A program made the position numbers and the translations under genes. Positions 27,514-39,150 of a stretch of 64,000 bases of DNA are shown piece by piece. Each line of letters starts with the position of its first letter. The stretch's first letter is position 1. The notes beneath the pieces are model-generated. The model was not told where the DNA came from and ran no database searches. It saw only the letters and a list, made by a program, of their open reading frames with translations. The stretch is from Oscillatoria sp. SIO1A7 (GTDB lineage: Bacteria > Cyanobacteriota > Cyanobacteriia > Cyanobacteriales > Laspinemataceae). Where the stretch lies: positions 1-64,000 of the forward strand of contig JAAHFN010000019.1 in assembly GCA_010672965.1 (NCBI GenBank), written 5' to 3'.

Positions 27514-27907
27514 CTATCGCTCTTCGAGTCCACTAAGGTAAGGTAATTTTTATTGCACTAAGCACATTTGGTTAGGGCAAATTATAAAGGGTAACACTTC
27601 AGTTTTGTAATGCGATCGCTCTTCGCTCTGGTAGGTTGGGTTGAGGAACGAAACCCAACGGTAGCGCTATTGTTGGGTTTCGTTCCTCAACCCAACCTAC
27701 TCCTTGCAAAAGTGAAATGCTGGGAGGGGTTGGGGTGGGTTCCCCTCCCAGGAGGGGCTAGGGGTGGGTTGGGATGTTCGATCGGTATCTTTATTATCAG
27801 AAATAACCTAAGCGTAATTTAATATGACAGTGAAAAAACTGTCCACCGCAAGGCAAGGCCGATGCAGATCGGAGCAATAAGATAGGGAAGGCGTGAAGGT
27901 ATTTTAT
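27514..27907. other. Gap with a perfect 29-bp inverted repeat
   Basis: The gap holds an inverted repeat at 27631-27700, a GGGAGGGG-rich palindrome near 27720-27770, and the presumed amidase leader, with GAAGG before the 27908 start. No gene was seen. Confidence 0.6.
27631..27700. repeat. Perfect long inverted repeat (GTAGGTTGGGTT..AACCCAACCTAC)
   Basis: The left arm 27631-27659 and right arm 27672-27700 are exact 29-base reverse complements with a 12-base loop. Related GTTGGGTTTCGTTCC pieces occur near 37140-37165, 39300-39365 and 63850-63980. It is a dispersed element with no coding capacity. Confidence 0.8.
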
Positions 27908-29317
27908 ATGAACCAAACCAATCTTGCATTCGCTCCCGCTCTTGAACTTGCAAGGCTAATCCGCAATAAAGAAATATCCCCTTTGGAAATAACTCAGCTT
28001 TATCTCGATCGCATCGAAAAATACAACAGCAAGCTGGGCAGTTATTTTACTGTTAGCGCCGAGCTGGCGATCGCAGATGCTAGAGCCAAAACTGAAGAAC
28101 TAACAAAAAGCGACCCCTTGGAGCGGCCGCCTTTTTTTGGCGTTCCCACGGCGATTAAAGATCTCAACCCAGTAGCGGGAGTTGCTCGATGCTCCGGCGT
28201 GGCAGCCCTGCAAAACAAAATAGAAGAAAGGGATGACGGGATTGTTACCCGCATCAAGGAGGCAGGTTTTACGATTCTGGGCAAAACTGCGACTTCTCAG
28301 GTAGGAAGCCTGCCCTATACGGAACCTCCAGGATTCCCGCCAGCTCGCAATCCCTGGAACCCGGACTACACCCCTGGCGGGTCGAGCGGGGGCGCTGCAG
28401 CAGCAGTGGCGGCTGGGTTATGCGCGATCGCCCAAGGGTCTGACGGGGGCGGTTCGGTTCGCGGTCCAGCTTTCTGCTGCGGCCTAGTCGGCATCAAACC
28501 GTCTCGGGGTCGCATTTCCTACGCTCCTATGGGCGATTGCCTCAGCGGTATTGCCACTAACGGGATCTTGGCTCGCACCGTCGCCGATGCTGCTGCGATG
28601 CTAGATGCTATTTCCGGTTATGTCACCGGCGACCCCTACTGGCTCCCAGATCCGGATCCTTCCTTTTTAGCTTCTGCTACTAATAGCAATAGCGATCGCT
28701 TGCGAATTGCTTTTTCCACCGCAATACCCCCAGTAGGCGAAGCCGATTCTACCTGCGCCCGACCAGTGGAAAATACCGCGCAACTCTTAGACAGTTTGGG
28801 TCATTATGTAAAACCGGCCTGTCCCGATTTCAGCGGTTTAATAGAACCTTTTATTACCGTTTGGCAAGCCAGCGTCAACTACTCCGGCATACCGGCTCCC
28901 CTCCTAGAGCCAATGAACCAATGGCTCCTAGAGCGAGGCAATGCCGTATCCAGCGGGAAGTATTTAGAAGCAGTATCGAAAATGCAGATTGCTGCCCGAG
29001 AAGTGGTGGCATTTTTTGAAAACTTTGACATTCTGGTGCTGCCGGTTTATCTGCAATCCGCTGTCCGGGTGGGAGAATGGGCGGCGCTCAGTCCCGAAGA
29101 AACCTTAGAAAAAATTATTAATTGGGTGGCTCCCTGTCCTCCTTTTAATGCTTCCGGCCAACCGGCGATCGCTCTCCCCGTTGGTTTTGAATCTGGTTTG
29201 CCCGTCGGCGTCCAGCTAGTAGGACGACCCGCCGCCGAATCAACTCTTTTTGCCCTTGCAGCGGAGCTAGAAGCAGCCAATCCTTGGATTCAGCACCGAC
29301 CGGATTTGGTAATTTAA
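27908..29317 (+). CDS. Amidase (amidase signature family)
   Basis: The start at 27908 has GAAGGT eight bases upstream; a GTG lies at 27893. About 469 residues. The catalytic Lys is in [14 protein letters not shown], and the Ser-cisSer-Lys signature is in [15 protein letters not shown] followed by [19 protein letters not shown]. Length and spacing suit a stand-alone amidase hydrolysing small amides or aryl amides rather than the GatA subunit, whose usual partners are not nearby. The substrate is unknown. Confidence 0.92.
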   Translation: MNQTNLAFAPALELARLIRNKEISPLEITQLYLDRIEKYNSKLGSYFTVSAELAIADARAKTEELTKSDPLERPPFFGVPTAIKDLNPVAGVARCSGVAALQNKIEERDDGIVTRIKEAGFTILGKTATSQVGSLPYTEPPGFPPARNPWNPDYTPGGSSGGAAAAVAAGLCAIAQGSDGGGSVRGPAFCCGLVGIKPSRGRISYAPMGDCLSGIATNGILARTVADAAAMLDAISGYVTGDPYWLPDPDPSFLASATNSNSDRLRIAFSTAIPPVGEADSTCARPVENTAQLLDSLGHYVKPACPDFSGLIEPFITVWQASVNYSGIPAPLLEPMNQWLLERGNAVSSGKYLEAVSKMQIAAREVVAFFENFDILVLPVYLQSAVRVGEWAALSPEETLEKIINWVAPCPPFNASGQPAIALPVGFESGLPVGVQLVGRPAAESTLFALAAELEAANPWIQHRPDLVI

Positions 29318-29395
29318 ATATTGGTAATTTAAACATTGGTAATTGGGCATTGGGCATTGGGCATTGGGCATTGGGAATAGTGATATCAAATCCAA

Positions 29396-29482
29396 AGAAA
29401 CCCGGTTTTTTGGAAAAACCGGGTTTCTCGCCCCAAAGCTTGAAACGAAAGAAACCCGGTTTTTTGGAAAAACCGGGTTTCT
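29396..29482. terminator. Two tandem GAAACCCGG hairpins between convergent genes
   Basis: AGAAACCCGG/CCGGGTTTCT hairpins at 29396-29428 and 29450-29482 are perfect, each with a TTTTTTGGAAAAA loop. They separate the plus-strand amidase from the minus-strand gene whose stop lies at 29481, so they can serve both directions. Confidence 0.75.
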
Positions 29483-29939
29483 AACCTTCATCATATCCTT
29501 GCGTCGCCTTCCATTCTTTCATCTCTAACTTAAATATTTCTTCCATAGTCATCGCATCAAACCAAGGCTCGCGGACGCGGATAAAATTGCCACCTTCTGG
29601 GTCGAAAGACTGAATAAATTGCTTCGTTTCTGCCAGCCCGAGAGCTTTCAAGAGCGCCTCCATTCCCATTTGCCGAATCTGCCCCTGAGTCAACTTGCTA
29701 GTATCGATCGCATTCTCAAATCGGCGAAGCGGTAAATCCTCTTGCTCTTTGGCCAGTTCGACAATTTCGTCCAGGGTAATGTCTGCCAGCAGTTTCTCTC
29801 TATCTCTGGTATAGTCGCCGCTCCCGTTGGAAAATTGATGGATAAATCGCATCATTCCCACGGATCCCAAAGCTTCCCTGAGAGCTTCTCTTCCCGCCTC
29901 CATAATCCCTTGGTTGTTTACCGGGCTGACTGCTATCAT
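29481..29939 (-). CDS. Small protein with an internal tandem duplication
   Basis: The start at 29939 has AGGAGGT upstream; the longer frame to 30047 runs into the CRISPR-like repeats. About 152 residues. Residues about 14-62 (GREALREALGSVGMMRFIHQ...DITLDEI) and 93-141 (GMEALLKALGLAETKQFIQS...AMTMEEI) are copies of one domain. I have the impression of single-domain ~70-residue cyanobacterial relatives of the form GREAL..LG..G..RFLQQF, which often look like antitoxin partners. No toxin gene is adjacent, so that role is speculation. A hairpin (29972-29997) sits in its leader. Confidence 0.7.
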   Translation of the reverse strand: MIAVSPVNNQGIMEAGREALREALGSVGMMRFIHQFSNGSGDYTRDREKLLADITLDEIVELAKEQEDLPLRRFENAIDTSKLTQGQIRQMGMEALLKALGLAETKQFIQSFDPEGGNFIRVREPWFDAMTMEEIFKLEMKEWKATQGYDEG

Positions 29940-29971
29940 TCTGCAACCTCCTCGCTCCACCGATAAGAACA

Positions 29972-29997
29972 AAAACCGGGCAACCCTGCCCGGTTTT
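29972..29997 (-). terminator. Hairpin between the CRISPR-like array and the duplicated-domain gene
   Basis: AAAACCGGGCA (29972-29982) and TGCCCGGTTTT (29987-29997) are perfect arms with a four-base loop. On the minus strand the stem is followed by T residues. It would end a minus-strand transcript of the array, or act as an attenuator in the leader of the 29939 gene. Confidence 0.65.
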
Positions 29998-30168
29998 CCA
30001 TTAGCTCGACTTTTGGGAAAGTCAAAAGTTAATTTTGACAATCTCACTGGCGGCCTGACGGCTGGTTTCCATTAGTTCGACTTTTGGGAAAGTCAAAAGG
30101 GTGGAAAGAGTTATTGATTTTGAGCATTATAAGGTTTTCATTAGTTCGACTTTTGGGAAAGTCAAAAG
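29993..30168 (-). CRISPR. Orphan CRISPR-like array: three 36-bp repeats, two spacers
   Basis: Repeats at 29993-30028, 30064-30099 and 30133-30168 share CATTAGTTCGACTTTTGGGA and the following AAGTCAAAAG, with one or two differences in the outer copies. They contain a GACTTT/AAAGTC stem. The two spacers (30029-30063, 35 bp; 30100-30132, 33 bp) are unrelated to each other. On the minus strand the repeat ends in ATGGAAACC, similar to the GAAAC ends of many CRISPR repeats, which sets the proposed strand. No cas gene is in the window, so it may be a relic, an array acted on by distant Cas proteins, or a look-alike repeat. Confidence 0.55.
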
Positions 30169-31022
<854 letters not shown>

Positions 31023-31259
31023 ATGCTTAAAACTGCTCTAATTGTTGGTTCTGTTCTCCTAGGGAGTCTTTATATTGGTTTTGGCGATAAAGTAGAATTT
31101 CTGCCAGAGGAGATGAAGAGCGGAAGTGTCAAGGCGCGCACGACCATAGTAAACTTCGGTGGCAAATTAGTTCCCGGTTGGGTCACCAAAACCAAAGACA
31201 AGCGCGACGGTGCTTTAGAGGAGAATTGGGAAGAAAAACCCCAACCTGTTGAACAATGA
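31023..31259 (+). CDS. Small protein with N-terminal hydrophobic segment, unknown
   Basis: 78 residues. GAGG lies about nine bases upstream of the ATG (ATCGAGGTAATACTATG). Residues 1-20 (MLKTALIVGSVLLGSLYIGF) can form a signal anchor or one membrane span. The remainder is hydrophilic (KVEFLPEEMKSG, then WVTKTKDKRDGALEENWEEK). I do not recognise it. The good ribosome site and clear amphipathic layout favour a real gene. Confidence 0.6.
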   Translation: MLKTALIVGSVLLGSLYIGFGDKVEFLPEEMKSGSVKARTTIVNFGGKLVPGWVTKTKDKRDGALEENWEEKPQPVEQ

Positions 31260-31593
31260 ACCTGCTATTACTTCCCGGCCAGCAGGTGGGAGCTAGGGTG
31301 TTTATAGCAGTAAGCAGTCAGCTATCAGCACTCAGCACAAGCATTGCTCAATGCGAGTGCTTTGGCAAATTTTAAGTGCCCTAACCTTACTGCTATACTC
31401 TGGAAGAGTTTCATCGTTTTTATAGGAGACGGGTTCGTCAATAGCGAAAACCCGAAACCCCTTAACCGTAGGGCTTTCCGGCTCCCGAGAGCGATAGGGA
31501 AAAATAGCAGGAATTCCCCCACACCCGACACCCGACACCCCACACCCTAGGTACACCCTAGGTGAGAGCTATCCACCTGCTTTCTGCCAATAG
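31260..31593. repeat. Gap between small gene and ilvC
   Basis: It includes GCAGTCAGCTATCAGCACTCAGC repeats, a partial copy (31465-31515) of the GTAGGGCTTTCCGGCTCCCGA element found at 39151 and 60720, and ACACCCGACACCC heptamers. No gene was seen. Confidence 0.55.
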
Positions 31594-33205
<1,612 letters not shown>

Positions 33206-33841
33206 ATGGATGAAGTCGTGAAGAAGGTAGCCGCTTTGGGACTGCCCGGGACGATTCTGGTTATTACGATGGCTAGTACCGGCTTGACTGGGATGGCCGC
33301 GATCGCCGCTGCTTTAGCTATCCTGGGCGGCCCGACTGGGGTACTCGGCGGCGTCGGCATTCTGGGATTGACCGGCTTAATAGCCGAATATCTGACTCAG
33401 GAAAATCTCGATAGTTTGCTGACTGCCATCTATCGAGAGCGAGCCAAAAGCACTGCTAAAGAAACTTTGGATGCTGAGATTGATGAATGGATTACTTCCG
33501 AGGAACTCAAAAATAAACTGAAGTGGGAAATTACCCAAGTCCACGGCCATCAATCTAACTTTACGTCGTCTATCTCTGCGATCGCCTCGGAAGCAATTCA
33601 GATTTTGGATAGCGTGCCGGGAATGCTCTATGCTTCTGCCACAGATATCAAAAGCTCCCGACCGATTTTTACCCTTAGAGACGAGACAGTAGTCAGAACT
33701 TGGAAAAATCCTTTTGGCATAGACCATGTGTTTTTAGCAGATCCAAAGGGCAATATCATTTATGGCGGATATACTTTCTGGATTCATGCCGAAGGACTGA
33801 AACAGGCTATATCTCGGATTCGCAGCGACTTGACAGCATAG
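33206..33841 (+). CDS. Protein with Gly-rich hydrophobic N-terminus, unknown
   Basis: 211 residues; AAGGAG lies seven bases upstream of the ATG. Residues about 10-62 are hydrophobic and glycine-rich (GLPGTILVITMASTGLTGMA, then ILGGPTGVLGGVGILGLTGL), like membrane-inserting glycine-zipper segments. Residues about 65-130 are helical and charged. The C-terminal part is globular (HVFLADPKGNIIYGGYTFW). I do not recognise the family. Possible roles in membrane binding or pore formation are inference only. It has no close partner gene. Confidence 0.65.
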   Translation: MDEVVKKVAALGLPGTILVITMASTGLTGMAAIAAALAILGGPTGVLGGVGILGLTGLIAEYLTQENLDSLLTAIYRERAKSTAKETLDAEIDEWITSEELKNKLKWEITQVHGHQSNFTSSISAIASEAIQILDSVPGMLYASATDIKSSRPIFTLRDETVVRTWKNPFGIDHVFLADPKGNIIYGGYTFWIHAEGLKQAISRIRSDLTA

Positions 33842-34198
33842 GCATTTGCAATAGCATTTATAGCACTACATTACATCAAGAGAGCGGATAATTCCAAAGC
33901 TATAGCGGTTCTCAAATGGATGGAGGTTATCTGGGGCGAAGCAACGAGAGTACAGGAATTCCTGCTCTACAGCCTAGATAATCAAGAGGGATGCTGTCGC
34001 CCCTAAGTTTCACATACTACACTTATTTGAGAAACGCTATAGGAACGGCAATAGTAGAGCAATACGCCGAAGAGCTTAGCTTCTGAGCTGACCGCTGACT
34101 GCTGACTGCTTACCGCTATATTGCTAAAAGCTGACCGCTGACTGCCGATCGCTTAGTGCTATATGGCGGTGCAAATTAAAACAGGGGTGTAATTTTTG
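33842..34198. other. Gap containing a MITE-like element
   Basis: It carries the TATAGCG-family element at 33901-34041 and GCTGACCGCTGACTGC repeats at 34090-34160. The amidohydrolase leader lies after 34160. No gene was seen. Confidence 0.65.
33901..34041. mobile_element. MITE-like element, TATAGCG(T/G)TTCTCAAAT family
   Basis: Ends TATAGCGGTTCTCAAATGGA and TATTTGAGAAACGCTATA are inverted repeats. A GATGCTGTCGCCCCTA block near the right end is shared with the copies at 40463, 49878 and 50350; the copy at 56583 keeps only the GTCGCCCCTA part. No open frame. Confidence 0.8.
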
Positions 34199-35368
34199 AT
34201 GTCTGCTAACTTATCTGCCAATTTATCCGTCAAATCCACCAAATTAATTGAAGAGCTTTGGCAAATTCCGGCGCTAGACCAGCACGCTCATAATTTGCTG
34301 AAACCAGAAGCGCTAGCTCGCTATCCTTATTCTGCGTTTTTTTCGGTGTCGGGACAGAGCGATCGCTTTGCTACTGAGACCCTATTCTATCGTCGCAGCA
34401 TTCGAGACATTGCAGAGCTTCTAGACTGTTCCCCCACGGAGCAAGCAATCCTGGCACGGCGGGAAAACTTGGGCTTGGAAAGTCTGAGCGAGCTTTGCTT
34501 CAGCAAGGCCAATCTTGAGGCTGTTTTTCTTGACGACGGCTTTCTAACCAACGAGATATTGCCCGTAGAATGGCACAAAAAAATACTGCCCGCATATAGG
34601 GTTTTGCGTCTGGAAAAGCTAGCAGAAACTCTGATTCCTCAAGCGCTCTCTTTTGATAAATTCCTAGAAGAGTTTCGCAGCGCCATCGACCCGCCGCCAC
34701 CCGGGGTCGTCGCTTTCAAAAGTATTGCCGCTTACCGGAGTGGCTTGAAAATAGAGCCAGTCCCGAAGCAGGAAGCTGCCTCTAGCTTTTATGTAATTAA
34801 AAAGACTTTGGCAGAACAGCCCCTGTATCTCAGGGACAAGTTTTTAATTGATTTTCTAGTCTTGCAAGGGCTGGAAATCGCTGCCAAGCATAAAATACCA
34901 GTCCAATTTCATACTGGATTTGGCGACCGGGACTTAGACCTGCGTCTGGCCAGTCCCCTACACCTGCGCCCTATCCTAGAAGACTCGCGCTATCGCCAAG
35001 CTCCTATTGTTTTGCTTCACGGCTCCTATCCCTTCAGCCGGGAAGCAAGCTATCTGGCTTCCGCTTACGAGCGGGTTTATCTAGACTTCGGTCTGGCCGT
35101 GCCTTTCCTGAGCGTTTCGGGAATGCGATCGACTTTGGCAATGCTCCTGGAGGTAGCACCGATCGCCAAGATAATGTATTCCTCCGACGCTCACTTAATT
35201 CCCGAACTATATTATCTGGCCGCCAAGTGGGGGCGATCGGTACTAGCAGGAGTTTTGGAGCAAGCAGTTTGCGACGGTGACTTAACTGCCGGAGAAGTAG
35301 AAACCGTCGCGATCGCCATTTTGCGCGATAATGCTCGCAGTCTCTATTCCTTAGCTTTTGAATTTTGA
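34199..35368 (+). CDS. Amidohydrolase family protein (COG2159-like)
   Basis: About 389 residues from the ATG at 34199. The TIM-barrel metal sites are visible: DQHAHNLL near residue 28, VQFHTGFGDRDLD near 239, LLHGSYPF near 277, and SSDAH near 330, the terminal Asp of the family. This layout is shared with metal-dependent hydrolases/decarboxylases related to the N-terminal domain of FluG. The substrate is unknown. The C-terminus (LAFEF) abuts a TTTTGAATTTTGAA repeat run. Confidence 0.82.
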   Translation: MSANLSANLSVKSTKLIEELWQIPALDQHAHNLLKPEALARYPYSAFFSVSGQSDRFATETLFYRRSIRDIAELLDCSPTEQAILARRENLGLESLSELCFSKANLEAVFLDDGFLTNEILPVEWHKKILPAYRVLRLEKLAETLIPQALSFDKFLEEFRSAIDPPPPGVVAFKSIAAYRSGLKIEPVPKQEAASSFYVIKKTLAEQPLYLRDKFLIDFLVLQGLEIAAKHKIPVQFHTGFGDRDLDLRLASPLHLRPILEDSRYRQAPIVLLHGSYPFSREASYLASAYERVYLDFGLAVPFLSVSGMRSTLAMLLEVAPIAKIMYSSDAHLIPELYYLAAKWGRSVLAGVLEQAVCDGDLTAGEVETVAIAILRDNARSLYSLAFEF

Positions 35369-35605
35369 ATTTTTGAATTTTGAATTTTGAATTTTGAATT
35401 TTGAATTTTTGAATTTTGAATTTTGACCGGCAACGCTTGTGCTGTTGGCGCGGAGTTTCTGAGCTGAGAACTGACCGCTGACCGCTTACTGCTATAAAAA
35501 TGCAATTGACGCACGATCGCAATTGAGAAATTGGATAATGACTCTAGCCCCTCCAGCGCGCCAAGGTTAAGGTGGAATAGGGATTAGTGTTGGGTGGGGG
35601 CTTTC
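35369..35605. repeat. TTTTGAA repeats and leader
   Basis: Tandem TTTTGAA heptamers (35360-35425) are followed by GCTGACCGC repeats and the leader of the HEAT-repeat gene. Confidence 0.7.
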
Positions 35606-37036
35606 ATGGCATTAGGAAAAAAAATGTTTTTAACAAAATCGAAACGAATAGACCAAGTTCGGGCGGCGGTGCAAGAAGAAAACTGGTCGCAATTAAACCA
35701 GTTATTGACACAACTGGTCGGCGCTCTAGAAAAGCCAGCAGAGGATGGTCCGTCTTCTATAAAAGAGATCGCCTTTAGCAATGGCAATATCAGTGGTAAA
35801 GGCCATAAGTCCCAGAGTCAGGACATTATTGATTTACCACAAATTCTCGACTTAGCATTAAAAATTCTCATTGGCGGCGACTTCCAAGCCCGATGGGATG
35901 CGGCTAAAACTTTTCCTCGCTTGGGGCAGATAGCGATCGCTCCCCTAATGGCCATACTCCAAGACGAGCGAGCCGATAGCGAACTGCGCTGGTTTGCAGG
36001 GCGGATTCTGGGAGAGTTCGAGGACCCCGAAGCAGTCCAAGCCCTAATCCAGCTTTTGGAAACAGACGAAGACGAAGAACTAAGCATAATGGCGGCGGAT
36101 GCCCTCGCCCATATTGGCTTCCGCGCTATTAAAGGACTAGAAAGTCTCTTGGCCGAGCCGTCCTCGCGCCTGTTGGCAGTGCGATCGCTGGCTCGGATTC
36201 GCCGCCGGGAAATCATAAATCCCCTGCTAAGCGTAGTTGGCGACGCCGATCCATCGGTCCGCGCCGCCGCCATTGAAGCCCTGGCTAACTTTGATGAGCC
36301 GCAGATTCTGCCCGCTCTGGTCGCCGCTCTAGAAGACTTGGCTACAGGAGTCCGACGAGAAGCCACCATTGGCTTGGGCTTGTGGGCCGTTCGTTCCTCG
36401 TCGCCCCTGCCCCCAGAGCTAGATATAGTGGAACTGCTCGAAGAAAGGCTCTGGGATTTTAATTTAGAAGTCTGCCAGCAAGCCGCCTTGGCTCTGTCTC
36501 GCTTGCAAACTCTAGGGGCTGCCGCTGCTCTAGCTCGGGTTCTGCAATCCCCCAGTACCCCAGTTCCCCTCCAGTTGAGCGTCCTCCGCAGCTTGGGCTG
36601 GATGGGAACTAAAGAAGCTTTGGACTATTTGCGAGGAGCTATGCTCGACAGCCCGAACCCGGTCTCGGACTCCGAAGCTTTGCCAGAAGCAATTCGGGTT
36701 TTGGGACGAATCGAAAATAAGGACTTAAGACCCAAAGCTACTGAGATTTTGATCGGTCTTTTGCAATTAGAAGAACCGCCAGCAGCGATGCGGCTTGCTA
36801 AGACGAAACAACAGATCGCTTTGGCCTTGGGCTATCTGGGTTCGCAAGAAGCAATCGACCCCCTTATTAATATGTTGGCCGATGCCAATACCGCCGTGAG
36901 GCTCCATACCATCCACGCCCTAAAACGCTTGAATCCTCAAGGACTGCGCCAGCAGTTAGAGCAACTGACCGCCAATGAGAACCTGACTCCAGAAATGAAA
37001 CAAGGATTGGCGATCGCTCTCGTTGAATTGTCCTAA
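35606..37036 (+). CDS. HEAT-repeat protein
   Basis: About 476 residues from the ATG at 35606, preceded by GGTGGGGG; a GTG lies at 35594. From residue about 85 to the end, repeated ~31-residue helical pairs carry the HEAT/PBS-lyase pattern (AIAPLMAILQDERADSELRW, EAVQALIQLLETDEDEELSI, PALVAALEDLATGVRREATI). Cyanobacterial HEAT proteins include phycobilisome lyases (CpcE/F, NblB), but no phycobiliprotein genes are close and the lyase-specific features cannot be identified by eye. The function is left open; protein-protein scaffold is the safest reading. Confidence 0.8.
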   Translation: MALGKKMFLTKSKRIDQVRAAVQEENWSQLNQLLTQLVGALEKPAEDGPSSIKEIAFSNGNISGKGHKSQSQDIIDLPQILDLALKILIGGDFQARWDAAKTFPRLGQIAIAPLMAILQDERADSELRWFAGRILGEFEDPEAVQALIQLLETDEDEELSIMAADALAHIGFRAIKGLESLLAEPSSRLLAVRSLARIRRREIINPLLSVVGDADPSVRAAAIEALANFDEPQILPALVAALEDLATGVRREATIGLGLWAVRSSSPLPPELDIVELLEERLWDFNLEVCQQAALALSRLQTLGAAAALARVLQSPSTPVPLQLSVLRSLGWMGTKEALDYLRGAMLDSPNPVSDSEALPEAIRVLGRIENKDLRPKATEILIGLLQLEEPPAAMRLAKTKQQIALALGYLGSQEAIDPLINMLADANTAVRLHTIHALKRLNPQGLRQQLEQLTANENLTPEMKQGLAIALVELS

Positions 37037-37412
37037 AAAAATTTAGAGACATACCCGATTATAGCAGTCAGCTTTTAGCTGTCAGCGGTCAGCCTTAACC
37101 CAAAGTAAGTAGTAGGGAGCGGCCCGGGAACGAAACCCAACAAAACTGACGCTATTGTTGGGTTTCAGATCCATAAATAAACTCCGTAGGGGTTCCCCGT
37201 GCCCGCCCCGGGAGCGTTTGAGGCGGCCGGGGCGGGCACGGGGAACCCCTACAAACTGTGAATGTTTAACCGGATTTGATATAATTACCCAATTCGTAGG
37301 ACGGGCGTCCTACGAGGAAGCGAGGGAGAGGTATTTATTTAGAAATCCCTTAGCGCGCCTCCTACAACAAGCATTGAAATAGTCAATTTTTTTGCAGTAT
37401 ATAGCTAATATT
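37037..37412. repeat. Gap with interspersed inverted repeats
   Basis: It has CAGCTTTTAGCTGTCAGCGG repeats, a GTTGGGTTTC piece and a GTAGGGGTTCCCCGTGCCCGCC/GGCGGGCACGGGGAACCCCTAC hairpin (37187-37252) followed by TTTAACCGGATTTGATATAA (to 37284), the right end of a CAAATCCGG-family element without a recognisable left end. Confidence 0.65.
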
Positions 37413-38564
37413 ATGACTTCAGCAGAAACCTTAACTAGACAGATAGAGTTTCCGGCTCTGAACGTATCTCCCGCCAGAGTTATCCGTGGTTCTGGAATAC
37501 TTTCTCGGGCAGGAGAAGCGATCGCCGTATTTGGCAGACGTCCATTAATTGTAGGAGGCGATCGCTCTGGAAAACTTCTGGCCAAGAACTTGCAACCGAT
37601 TTTAGAAGAGCAGCAACTGACGGCGAGCCAAGCGGTGCTTAGCCCCGACTGTAGCGAAGCGAGCATTGCTGCTTTAGAAAAAGCGATCGCCGAGCATCAA
37701 GCAGACTTCATTATCGGCACTGGCGGCGGTAAAGCCCTAGATGCGGCCAAGTTAATAGCTAACAAATGCCATCTCGCGATCGTTACTATTCCCACCTCCG
37801 GCGCTACTTGCGCGGCATGGACGGCTCTATCCAACGTTTATTCCGACAAAGGAGCATTTCTATATGACGTTGCTCTGGAAAAATGTCCCGATTTACTAAT
37901 TCTCGACTACGACTTAATCGCCACTGCTCCCCAACGCACTCTCGTTTCAGGCATTGGAGATGCCATAGCCAAATGGTATGAAGCCTCGATAAGCAGCGGT
38001 AGCTCCCAAAAAACTCTACTCATCGCTGCCGTACAGCAAGCCAGAGTTTTGCGAGATATTCTATTTCAAAAATCCGCCCCTGCTCTGGAAGAACCGGGCA
38101 GCGAAGTTTGGCAGGACGTAGTGGATGCCACAGTTTTGCTTGCTGGGGCGATCGGGGGACTCGGCGGCGCGCAATGCCGGACGGTAGCAGCCCATGCCGT
38201 TCATAATGGTTTAACTCATATCGACTCAGAACACCGCACCTTGCACGGGGAAAAAGTTGCCTATGGCATTCTCGTACAATTGCGCCTTGAAGAAATGCTC
38301 CAGGGCAATAAATTGGCTGCCTCCGCAAGACAGCAACTTTTAAAGTTTTATGCCGAAATCGGGTTGCCAGAAACTTTGGAAGCTTTAGGATTGGGCGATA
38401 TTTCCCTAAGCGATTTGCAACGCGCTGCAGAAATTGCCTGCAATCCCAATTCCGACATCCATCGCCTTCCTTTTCCGGTAGTTCCCGAACAGTTAAAGGC
38501 GGCAATGGTTTCCACGACTGCCCCTGTGGAAGGAAATTTTAATAGTCAGCAGATCGAGGCGTAG
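37413..38564 (+). CDS. Iron-containing alcohol / glycerol dehydrogenase family
   Basis: About 383 residues from the ATG at 37413. The NAD-binding GTGGGKALDAAKLIA lies near residue 110. Metal-site candidates are the Asp in GIGDAIAKWYEA, the His in AAHAVHNGL, and the His in HRTLHGEKVAYG. The order and spacing match the GldA-type branch of family III alcohol dehydrogenases. Substrate not determinable; cyanobacterial members are often annotated only as iron-containing alcohol dehydrogenase. Confidence 0.87.
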   Translation: MTSAETLTRQIEFPALNVSPARVIRGSGILSRAGEAIAVFGRRPLIVGGDRSGKLLAKNLQPILEEQQLTASQAVLSPDCSEASIAALEKAIAEHQADFIIGTGGGKALDAAKLIANKCHLAIVTIPTSGATCAAWTALSNVYSDKGAFLYDVALEKCPDLLILDYDLIATAPQRTLVSGIGDAIAKWYEASISSGSSQKTLLIAAVQQARVLRDILFQKSAPALEEPGSEVWQDVVDATVLLAGAIGGLGGAQCRTVAAHAVHNGLTHIDSEHRTLHGEKVAYGILVQLRLEEMLQGNKLAASARQQLLKFYAEIGLPETLEALGLGDISLSDLQRAAEIACNPNSDIHRLPFPVVPEQLKAAMVSTTAPVEGNFNSQQIEA

Positions 38565-38726
38565 GGGGACTGTGGGGACTGTGGGGACTGTGGGGACTGT
38601 GGGGAGAATTTTCACTTCTAGTCCTTCCCACACCTCCCACCCCTCCCACCCCTCCTCCCTACACCCTACACCCCACACCCTACCTCTGCCCCCCCTGCCT
38701 CTTCCTTAAAACTCCCAAATTGAGAA

Positions 38727-38758
38727 AGGTCTAGTCGGCGGCGACTAGACCTTTTTTT
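38727..38758 (+). terminator. Rho-independent terminator
   Basis: AGGTCTAGTCG (38727-38737) and CGACTAGACCT (38742-38752) form a perfect eleven-pair stem with a GCGG loop and a seven-T run. It lies about 160 bases after the dehydrogenase gene on the same strand. Confidence 0.85.
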
Positions 38759-39150
38759 ATATTCAAGTTCAGACAAGTAAGGATAAGATTAGTGAATTTA
38801 GGATTGTACAACAACTAAGGTTTGCCAGAACCGCAATTTCTTTTGCTGGCGCATTCCGATAGTCTCTACCAGACTCTAGCTTTTGGCGGGGTCAGAAACC
38901 CGATTTACCACTTTTTGGGAACGCTGCACAACCTAGAGGTTGCGGGTGGATTGGAGTCGAAGGACACTAACTCCTATTCCCTCTTGTTCTTGGTCAGATA
39001 CTATCTGTTCGTGTCCTATTTATGACTATAGCATCGATTTCCCAAACGTCAACCCTAATTAATAAAACTTTATATAGGTTGATTTTCCGCAACATACCAA
39101 GCCTAAATGAATTATGCAATATAGGGTGTGGGCTGTGGGGTCTGGGGCAG

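Noticed and set aside
27908-29317. Amidase considered as GatA
   Set aside because: No gatB or gatC nearby and the substrate-loop motifs typical of GatA were not recognised; kept as a general amidase.
38822-39025. 67-codon frame MPEPQFLLLAHSDSLYQ..
   Set aside because: TTG start without a ribosome site right after a terminator; no recognisable domain.
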